A stretch of 6,002 nt of DNA from Thiomicrorhabdus sp. (GTDB taxonomy: Bacteria; Pseudomonadota; Gammaproteobacteria; Thiomicrospirales; Thiomicrospiraceae), in contig JAKITH010000075.1 in assembly GCA_021648185.1 (NCBI GenBank), positions 1 to 6,002 of the forward strand. The letters are read 5' to 3'. The notes below the pieces were generated by a model. The model made no database searches. It was not told where the DNA came from and was given only the letters and a program-made list of their open reading frames with translations. Made by a program: the position numbers and the translations under genes. Below, piece after piece: positions 1 through 6,002 of this stretch. How positions within the stretch are numbered: the first letter of the stretch is position 1; each line of letters opens with the position of its first letter.

Positions 1-88
1 TTGAAAGACCATTAGAGGCTTCAAAAATACGTTTATTCATTAACTGATTATATTCAGCCATGAGTATAAACTGTGATTTTTCACTCAA
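1..88 (-). CDS. DinB-family protein, N-terminal part only (integron cassette gene)
   Basis: The first 29 residues of a leftward gene that continues beyond the window. The segment MAEYNQLMNKRIFEAS matches the opening helix of small DinB/YfiT-type four-helix-bundle proteins, which usually read M-x-E-Y-N-x-x-M-N near residue 10 and then carry metal-binding histidines; those lie outside the window. Family members are often metal-dependent enzymes of unknown substrate and are common cassette cargo (family knowledge). I chose the TTG start at 88 because GGAG (97-100) sits 8 bases upstream. An in-frame ATG at 107-109 would add seven residues but has no ribosome binding site. The gene follows directly on the R' end of the left attC, as expected for the first base of a new cassette. 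The family call rests on a short match and is moderate. Confidence 0.55.
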   Translation of the reverse strand, partial: MSEKSQFILMAEYNQLMNKRIFEASNGLS

Positions 89-96
89 AGCTACAT

Positions 97-100
97 CTCC
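97..100 (-). promoter_or_regulatory. Shine-Dalgarno GGAG that favours a TTG start
   Basis: On the minus strand GGAG lies 8 bases before TTG at 88-86. The competing upstream ATG (109-107) has no purine-rich sequence before it, only the attC end. The site decides the start of the partial DinB-like gene. Confidence 0.45.
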
Positions 101-119
101 ATATTGCATTCAATTATAG

Positions 120-218
120 GCATAACGCCTAAAATCAGCGGCAGTTTAAAGGGGCACGTTTTTGCGCAAGCAAAACAAGTGACGCTTTAAACTGTCCGCT
201 GTATTTTTCTTGTTATGC
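120..218 (-). repeat. attC recombination site of the GNAT cassette (left copy)
   Basis: A 99-base imperfect palindrome. Read leftward it has R'' GCATAAC (218-212) and R' GTTATGC (126-120), which are exact complements and fit the consensus RYYYAAC / GTTRRRY. Inside, the arms 185-201 and 136-151 pair over 16 bases with a single unpaired base (position 195, A in the leftward top strand, T in the strand that folds for recombination). This matches the extrahelical base that sets strand choice in known attC sites. A second inner stem (TTTTGC / GCAAAA) closes the loop. R'' overlaps the end of the GNAT gene and supplies its TAA. The orientation is leftward, away from the integrase. About 90% or more identical to the copy at 754-853, as in sedentary chromosomal integrons with lineage-specific attC. 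Confidence 0.93.
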
Positions 219-759
219 GTTTTTCTCCAAGTACTCTATTGTTAAGCCCTTTTTTAAAGGAACCCCTACATTAAGGTGGGTAGGATATTCCTGAACATTT
301 CCCGTTTTTCTGTAACCTCGCCGTTCATAATAACTGATTAGTTCTTTTCGCTGAGATACAACCACCATTACATACTTTCTAATATTCAGTTTAGTAGATG
401 CATAACTTTCAGCTTGTGACAAGATTTCTTTTCCTACACCGATTCCCTGTAGCTTTGGATGTACTGCAAAAAAACCAATATATGCATTACTTTCATTTTT
501 TTCTATACAAACACACGCTACAATTTCACCATTATTGATAGCCACCAATAAATGTGCACCTGGATCTAACATAAACTCTTTGATTTCACTCGTAGTTGCT
601 CGATTACCTCCGACAAGATCAGTTTCTTTAGTCCAGCCTTCCTCACCACGATATGCTAAATTAACAAGATCACAGATGCCCCCTACATGATCTTTTTTAG
701 CTTTTTCTAATACTAATTTCAATTTCATACTTCTCTACATCATAATTTTTGACGCATAA
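126..759 (-). mobile_element. Integron gene cassette carrying a GNAT gene
   Basis: The 634-base unit lies between the two predicted G^TT crossover points, at 760/759 in the right attC and at 126/125 in the left attC. It holds one gene and its own attC, with about 30 bases of leader. R'' and R' of the free circular form would be perfectly complementary (GCATAAC / GTTATGC), which suggests the cassette boundaries are intact. The base composition is clearly AT-richer than ligA or the yciB-ppiC operon, in line with acquired DNA. The cassette has no convincing promoter of its own, so it would depend on an upstream leftward promoter. Confidence 0.85.
213..728 (-). CDS. GNAT-family N-acetyltransferase (cassette gene)
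   Basis: A 171-residue cytoplasmic protein of the Gcn5-related acetyltransferase fold, expected to move an acetyl group from acetyl-CoA to an amine; the substrate is unknown. The acetyl-CoA loop is visible as Q94-GIGVG-K100 after strand beta-4 (YIGFFAVHP, 83-91). The C-terminal motif YYERRGYRKTG (133-143) gives the usual Tyr/Gly elements. The N-terminal part NLAYRG...GWTKETDLVGG (23-41) is typical of a GNAT subgroup with G-W-T-x-E-x-D-L-x-x-G. It has full domain length, no signal peptide and no membrane segment. The ATG at 728 follows a weak AGAGAAG. The stop TAA (215-213) and the last Ala codon lie within attC R''. It is not recognisably an aminoglycoside-resistance enzyme. Confidence 0.9.
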   Translation of the reverse strand: MKLKLVLEKAKKDHVGGICDLVNLAYRGEEGWTKETDLVGGNRATTSEIKEFMLDPGAHLLVAINNGEIVACVCIEKNESNAYIGFFAVHPKLQGIGVGKEILSQAESYASTKLNIRKYVMVVVSQRKELISYYERRGYRKTGNVQEYPTHLNVGVPLKKGLTIEYLEKNA

Positions 760-853
760 CGCCTAAAATCAGCGGCAGTTTAAAGGGGCACACGTTTTTG
801 CGTAAGCAAAACAAGTGACGCTTTAAATTGTCCGCTGGATTTTTTTGTTAGGC
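754..853 (-). repeat. attC recombination site (right copy)
   Basis: A 100-base palindrome with the same layout as the left copy. Read leftward it has R'' GCCTAAC (853-847) and R' GTTATGC (760-754). The L''/L' arms again pair with one unpaired base, and the long inner arms around TTTAAAG/CTTTAAA are kept with one A-C mismatch. It differs from the left copy by an AC insertion near 791, a few substitutions, and the R'' sequence. Because R'' expects a partner GTTAGGC while R' now reads GTTATGC, the R' tail must come from the GNAT cassette inserted after it, which shows the junction directly. It therefore marks the end of another cassette lying to its right. Confidence 0.92.
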
Positions 854-988
854 ATTTTTTCTATCAAGTGTGCTTAATATTAAAAAGATAACTTGATTAA
901 TATTTTCAAACCGTTTCGTATCAGAAAGAATTTCATTCTCTGATTGAACGTAAAAAAAATAAAATTAAAACTATTAAATTCCAAAAAC

Positions 989-995
989 AGCTAAC
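989..995 (-). other. Candidate attI core site
   Basis: Read leftward GTTAGCT fits six of seven positions of the integron core GTTRRRY, and it lies between the integrase promoter and the first attC where attI is expected. The preceding ACTAAAT resembles the A-rich flank of known attI sites. It would place the edge of the first cassette about 235 bases to the right of the GNAT cassette. The mismatch and the decay of the integrase keep this tentative. Confidence 0.3.
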
Positions 996-1048
996 ATTTA
1001 GTATAAGGCATTATTGCCAACCTATTCACCCACGTGTTTAATACTTTC

Positions 1049-1061
1049 TGTCAAATTGACA
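1049..1061. promoter_or_regulatory. Perfect 13-base palindrome upstream of intI
   Basis: TGTCAA, a single central A, then TTGACA: a perfect inverted repeat whose two arms each match the sigma70 -35 consensus in opposite directions. No good -10 box follows at 16-18 bases on either side (GATGTT rightward, GGGTGA leftward), so it reads better as an operator or an integrase/regulator binding site than as a promoter. It lies 24 bases upstream of the predicted intI -35 box. It does not fit the enterobacterial LexA box CTG-N10-CAG. Confidence 0.3.
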
Positions 1062-1084
1062 TGATTTTCCGAAAACCTGATGTT

Positions 1085-1114
1085 TTGACTTTATATTGGT
1101 ATTGTATGGATAAT
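1085..1114 (+). promoter_or_regulatory. Probable sigma70 promoter of intI (Pint)
   Basis: TTGACT (1085-1090) and GATAAT (1109-1114) each match the consensus in five of six bases, with an 18-base spacer. Transcription would start about 30 bases before the intI ATG, and the leader holds a good Shine-Dalgarno. No LexA box overlaps it, although many proteobacterial intI promoters carry one. Confidence 0.55.
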
Positions 1115-1136
1115 CTGTCATTGGGTGGTTGTTTAC

Positions 1137-1141
1137 AGGAG
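1137..1141 (+). promoter_or_regulatory. Shine-Dalgarno AGGAG of intI
   Basis: AGGAG lies 10 bases before ATG 1152-1154. It supports this ATG as the original start of the integrase although the frame now stops after 30 codons. Confidence 0.55.
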
Positions 1142-1151
1142 ATTATTCGTT

Positions 1152-1933
1152 ATGCCTCATGCTGTTCAAAAAGGTTCTTTACTGGTGGAGATGGCGAGTG
1201 TGTTGCGTCGACTGGGTTACGCTGACAATACTGAATTAACGTAGTGTGACTGGGTTAGGCGGTTTGTCAAATTTCATTCGGTGCAGAGCCGAGCGTCTCT
1301 TTTGCTGGATGTTAGAGAGAAAGTTGAGCAGTTTTTGACGCATTTGGCGGTGCATAAAAATGTGGCACCTTCTACTCAGAATCAGGCGTTTAACGCGCTG
1401 GTCTTTTTATATAGCAAGGTGGATGGCTCCTTTAGTGGGTGTGAGCGCGAGCCGCTCACGCAAGGAGCCTAGAATTCCTGTTGTTTTAACCAAATGCGGA
1501 TGTGTTGACGTTGCTGGAGGGGACGGCCGGGTTAATTGTAAAGCTGCTGTATGCGGGTGGGTTACGGATTTCTGAGGCGGTACGATTGCGTGTTCAGGAT
1601 ATTGATTTTGGGTTTAAACAGATTACGGTCCGGGATGGGAAGGGTAAGAAAGACCGCGTCACTCCGTTGGCGAATAATTTGCGGGTGCCTTTGCAGTTGC
1701 ATTTGGAACGGGTGGCTTTAATTCATCAGCAAGATCTGGATGGGGGGTTTGGTTCGGTTTATCTGCCTTATGCGTTAGCTAAAAAATACCCAAGTGCAGA
1801 TAAAGAGTTTGGCTGGCAGTATGTGTTTCCCAGTCGGGGTTTGGCGGTTGACCCTAGGCGTGGTATTGAAAGAAGGCATCATATTGATCAATCGGTGGTC
1901 AATAAGGCGATTAAACGTTCGGTGGCCACATGA
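1152..1933 (+). pseudogene. intI: Integron integrase intI, decayed and truncated
   Basis: A tyrosine recombinase of the IntI family, once able to excise and insert cassettes at attC and attI. The pieces line up in order: N-terminal SAM-like DNA-binding domain (VLRRLGY... CDWVRRFVKFH, then EQFLTHLAVHKNVAPSTQNQ and ALVFLYSKV), then RSRKEPRIPVVLT, then LLYAGGLRISEAVRLRVQD with the first catalytic Arg, then DGKGKKDRVTPL. The IntI-specific insert is clear (LAKKYPSADKEFGWQYVFP), followed by RRHHIDQSVVNKAIKR. Lesions: TAG at 1242-1244, where family members have Tyr before C-D-W; +1 shift near 1424; +1 shift at about 1495 (extra T between ACCAAA and GCGGATGTG). After 1930 the similarity ends and TGA follows, so the H-x-x-R box, the second His and the Tyr nucleophile are absent. 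It is divergent from the array, as in all integrons. Activity is impossible from this copy. Confidence 0.93.
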
Positions 1934-2248
1934 ATTATTCCTAAACCCTGCACTTCCTTCTTAAATTATTTATTGGCGAAGGAATTGACCATTAAATAAC
2001 CATTTTATTGGCTGAGCTTAATATAACGACAAAAAATAGTTTATTTTGATCCTTACTCTCACTGAAATCTCAAACGTTTTGAGTGTTTATCTTTCGTTTT
2101 ATAACTGCCACGCAGACAAATATCTGCCTATCTTTTTCAAAGTATATGGCTTCCCTTTTCGGCCTACGAGTCTTTCTCCCATCTCAAGCAAGCATTATTT
2201 GAGGTGCTGGCAAATATTGGAACAACCAATAAAACACAATTTTCTTAA
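1934..2248. other. AT-rich stretch after truncated intI, possible transposase scrap
   Basis: About 315 bases of low GC with no complete gene. The missing end of intI is not found here in any frame. On the plus strand, 2105-2248 gives a 47-residue open frame ending in TAA. Its middle, around YESFSHLKQALFEVLANIG (2162-2218), resembles the segment between the first DDE-domain strands and the second Asp in some DDE transposases (pattern Y-E-S-F-x-x-L-K-x-x-L-x-x-x-L-x-x-x-G). It has no start, catalytic residues or terminal repeats, so it would be a fragment at best. CTCAAA/TTTGAG arms with a 3-base loop lie at 2069-2083. A longer frame in another register (2046-2261) has no recognisable features. 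Confidence 0.3.
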
Positions 2249-4666
<2,418 letters not shown>

Positions 4667-4669
4667 CCC

Positions 4670-4686
4670 GGCGCCGTTGCAGCGCC
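4670..4686. terminator. Weak stem-loop between convergent ligA and ppiC-like gene
   Basis: GGCGC (4670-4674) and GCGCC (4682-4686) form a 5-base GC stem with a 7-base loop, four bases after the ligA stop and in the 33-base gap to the convergent gene. No T-run follows on either strand, so it may only weakly terminate or may just block read-through from both sides. Confidence 0.3.
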
Positions 4687-4699
4687 AGGCAGTCTGCAT

Positions 4700-5224
4700 T
4701 TATTTAGGTTTTTCGATGGTGGCCTTTTTTTGCAGTGTTTGGATATATTGAGCGATAGTCTGTTCAATCATTAATTTTGCAATCTGCGGTTTTGCTTGTT
4801 CGTATGAAGGAAACTCTTTGTTATCAGTCTTTAATTCGGCAGCTTTTTTGTCATAGGCTGCACGGAGCTGTTTATCTGTCAGAGTTGTTTCTTGGACAAT
4901 CTTGGCAACCAAGGCCTGTGAAATAACTTCATGGCGCTGGTTTTCAAGCGCCAGTTTGACGATGGGCAATTGATCAATTTTTTGTGCGATGGCATCCTGA
5001 TATAACAGTTCGCGACCAACATATGCCTGAATCATTTGTTTGCGAATAACGTCATTACTAAGGTCGGCCTTGGCATTTTTAACCTTGGCGTAGGTCAACA
5101 GTTCGGAGGTCTTAACCGGGTCACCATTGATAATGGCCAAGACTTTATCTTCGTCAGCAAATGCACTTGGAAGAATCAAAGCGCTGAAAATCAGGGCAGA
5201 AATTGAACTTTTGATTTTGCTCAT
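4700..5224 (-). CDS. Periplasmic SurA/PpiC-like chaperone without a parvulin domain
   Basis: A 174-residue exported protein. Residues 1-23 are a Sec signal peptide (KIK basic start, SALIFSALILPS core, AFA before DED). Residues 25-125 form a SurA-type N-terminal helical domain: VLAIINGDPVKTSELLTYAK, then IRKQMIQAYVGRELLYQDAIAQ, then TLTDKQLRAAYDKKAAEL. Usual PpiC relatives of about 250-270 residues then carry a 90-residue parvulin domain (beginning near A-R-H-I-L and ending near G-W-H-V-I). Here it is absent: AELKTDNKE runs straight into FPSYEQAKPQIAKLMIEQ, the helix normally found after it. It could hold outer-membrane or secreted clients but should have no prolyl isomerase activity. AGGA lies 7 bases before ATG. 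It is the last gene of the leftward block, 72 bases after bolA, and may be co-transcribed. Confidence 0.85.
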   Translation of the reverse strand: MSKIKSSISALIFSALILPSAFADEDKVLAIINGDPVKTSELLTYAKVKNAKADLSNDVIRKQMIQAYVGRELLYQDAIAQKIDQLPIVKLALENQRHEVISQALVAKIVQETTLTDKQLRAAYDKKAAELKTDNKEFPSYEQAKPQIAKLMIEQTIAQYIQTLQKKATIEKPK

Positions 5225-5231
5225 TGGGGGA

Positions 5232-5235
5232 TCCT
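5232..5235 (-). promoter_or_regulatory. Shine-Dalgarno AGGA of the PpiC-like gene
   Basis: On the minus strand AGGA lies 7 bases before the ATG at 5224-5222, which fixes this start and gives a complete signal peptide. Confidence 0.5.
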
Positions 5236-5296
5236 AGTCTCATGGTAATGAAGGGGGTGCCTTAATCCTACCGTAGGTTTGGTTCTGTTTCGAGCG

Positions 5297-5572
5297 CTAA
5301 TTTTCTGTTTGTACTTCTGTAGGGGTTTTGGCGTCAATGCTCAATGCGTGTATTTCGGTCGTCATCAAATCGCCTACGGCGTTATACACAAGGCGATGTC
5401 TCTGTAACATGCTTTTGTCTGTAAATGCATTTGAGATGACTTTAATATTGTAGTGTCCCCCCTTGGCGCCGTGACCAACGTGCATATGGCTGTCATCAAT
5501 CAATTCCAGAAAATCAGGTTTAAGTGACTCATCAATGCGCTGTCTAATTAGCCGCTCTCTTTCTGTGTTCAT
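5297..5572 (-). CDS. bolA: BolA family protein
   Basis: A small cytoplasmic protein of 91 residues with the BolA fold. Visible family signature: LELIDDSHMHVGHG (22-35), GGHYNIKVIS (38-47), then the RHRLVYNAVGDLM helix (58-70) and IHALSIDAKTP (74-84). The histidines of the loop and of the R-H-R segment are those that help to bind a [2Fe-2S] cluster together with a monothiol glutaredoxin in relatives; the role is iron-sulfur delivery and stress response (family knowledge). The start ATG overlaps the yciI stop in TGATG, which implies coupled translation; AAGG lies about 10 bases upstream inside yciI. The 3' end is TAG at 5299-5297, followed by 72 bases to the next gene. Length and motifs are normal. 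Confidence 0.93.
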   Translation of the reverse strand: MNTERERLIRQRIDESLKPDFLELIDDSHMHVGHGAKGGHYNIKVISNAFTDKSMLQRHRLVYNAVGDLMTTEIHALSIDAKTPTEVQTEN

Positions 5573-5871
5573 CAGGGCAGTACCTTTTTAAATGGCTGTA
5601 CTGCAACATACTGATAAACACCCGCTTCTATGTAGGGATCCTGATCTGCCCACGCTTGTGCTGCCTCAAGTGAATTGAATTCGGCCACAATCAGGCTACC
5701 ACTGAAACCGGCGGGGCCGGGATCGATATTATCGATGGCCGGGAAAGGGCCGGCCAGTTGCAAGCGGCCCTCACTTCTAAGCTGCTCCAGGCGTTCGAGC
5801 TGGGCAGGGCGTACTGCCAAGCGCTTATCGAGGCTGTTTTCCACATCTTGGGCGATGATGGCGTAAAGCAC
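5572..5871 (-). CDS. yciI: YciI family protein (GTG start)
   Basis: A 99-residue protein with the ferredoxin-like YciI fold: [62 protein letters not shown] and QPFKKVLP all match the family, whose biochemical role is unknown. The structure of the Haemophilus influenzae homologue was described as having a His/Asp-centred putative active site. Here R-P-A-H-L, usual in Gammaproteobacteria, reads R-P-A-Q-L: Gln24 (CAG at 5802-5800) replaces the His. The rest of the protein is intact, so this may be a true variant with altered or no catalysis. The GTG start is supported by AAGGAG 8 bases upstream and overlaps the yciB stop in TAGTG; the end overlaps bolA in TGATG, so the three genes are tightly coupled. 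Confidence 0.93.
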   Translation of the reverse strand: MLYAIIAQDVENSLDKRLAVRPAQLERLEQLRSEGRLQLAGPFPAIDNIDPGPAGFSGSLIVAEFNSLEAAQAWADQDPYIEAGVYQYVAVQPFKKVLP

Positions 5872-6002
5872 TATGGCTTCTCCTTGGCGTTTTCTGGTGT
5901 ATTTTCATCTTCGGGTTCTTTTATGTAACGGCCGATAAAAAAAGCTTGGCCAATGATGATGATAAAGGTTAAACCAATCATCACGAACATTTTAAAGTTT
6001 AC
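5871..6002 (-). CDS. yciB: Inner membrane septation protein A homologue, C-terminal end
   Basis: The last 43 residues of a leftward gene that starts beyond the window. It opens with [19 protein letters not shown], matching the end of YciB/IspZ (commonly W-V-N-F-K-x-F-G-x-x-G-L-T), a transmembrane helix followed by RYIKEP and a short acidic cytoplasmic tail ([13 protein letters not shown]). YciB is a polytopic inner-membrane protein linked to cell division and envelope integrity. The order yciB-yciI-bolA-ppiC is common in Proteobacteria and supports the call. Its TAG stop overlaps the GTG of yciI by one base. Confidence 0.87.
   Translation of the reverse strand, partial: VNFKMFVMIGLTFIIIIGQAFFIGRYIKEPEDENTPENAKEKP
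5880..5885 (-). promoter_or_regulatory. Shine-Dalgarno AAGGAG fixing the GTG start of yciI
   Basis: A consensus AAGGAG inside the yciB tail, 8 bases before GTG at 5871-5869. There is no in-frame ATG near this point, and the family starts at M-L-Y, so the GTG is the start. Confidence 0.7.

Larger units (their letters stand above)
854..1084. other. Gene-poor cassette leader and attI region
   Basis: About 230 AT-rich bases between the right attC and the integrase promoter. No ORF of useful length is present; leftward there is only an 18-codon frame starting MKFFLIRNG near 945. By position this should hold attI plus the body of a very short, geneless cassette. A candidate attI core is GTTAGCT read leftward at 995-989, preceded by ACTAAAT. 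A weak leftward promoter-like pair (TTGAAA at 909-904, TTTAAT at 884-879, spacer 19) could serve the cassettes, but the region is so AT-rich that chance is likely. GGCATTATTGCC at 1007-1018 has short inverted arms. Confidence 0.45.

Noticed and set aside
1043..1070. LexA-type SOS box near intI
   Set aside because: CTGTCAAATTGACATG does not give CTG-N10-CAG, and no other box overlaps the promoter.
1034..1225. Open frame of 63 codons across the intI leader
   Set aside because: It crosses the promoter, Shine-Dalgarno and start of intI in another frame and has no recognisable protein features.
1425..1469. Inverted repeat GGCTCCTT...AAGGAGCC with inner GTGAGCG/CGCTCAC, like a small palindromic element inserted in intI
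   Set aside because: The third reading frame through it gives APLVGVSASRSRKEPRIP, which continues as normal IntI sequence, so it is native coding DNA with a chance palindrome. The frameshift lies just before it.

Overview
The window looks like a Gammaproteobacterial (less likely Betaproteobacterial) chromosome at the boundary between a decayed chromosomal integron and housekeeping genes. The lineage call rests on the leftward block yciB-yciI-bolA-ppiC, the E. coli-like full-length layout of LigA, and an IntI-type integrase next to near-identical attC sites. Genus cannot be fixed from the sequence.

Left part (1 to about 1000): proximal end of an integron cassette array read leftward. Two almost identical attC sites (120-218 and 754-853) flank a complete cassette that carries a GNAT acetyltransferase gene. 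The next cassette starts a DinB-like gene that runs off the left edge. A further short cassette with no convincing gene seems to lie between the right attC and a candidate attI near 989-995. This part is AT-rich compared with the housekeeping genes.

Integrase (1085-1933): a good sigma70-type promoter and Shine-Dalgarno lead into an intI gene reading rightward, the classic divergent layout. The gene is dead: one nonsense codon, two single-base frameshifts, and loss of the C-terminal end with most catalytic residues. Cassettes can no longer be moved by this copy.

Unassigned stretch (1934-2647): no recognised gene. It holds an AT-rich part with a possible transposase scrap, then a more GC-balanced part with an open frame I do not recognise.

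Housekeeping part (2648-6002): ligA (NAD+-dependent DNA ligase) is full length but interrupted by one in-frame TGA at codon 294. Convergent to it is a leftward operon: yciB end, yciI, bolA (these three overlap by single bases) and a periplasmic SurA/PpiC-like protein that lacks its parvulin domain.

No wholly new system is evident. The strongest points for a second look are the ligA stop, the parvulin-less PpiC relative, the fossil integron with homogeneous attC sites, the YciI His-to-Gln change, and the unexplained stretch upstream of ligA.
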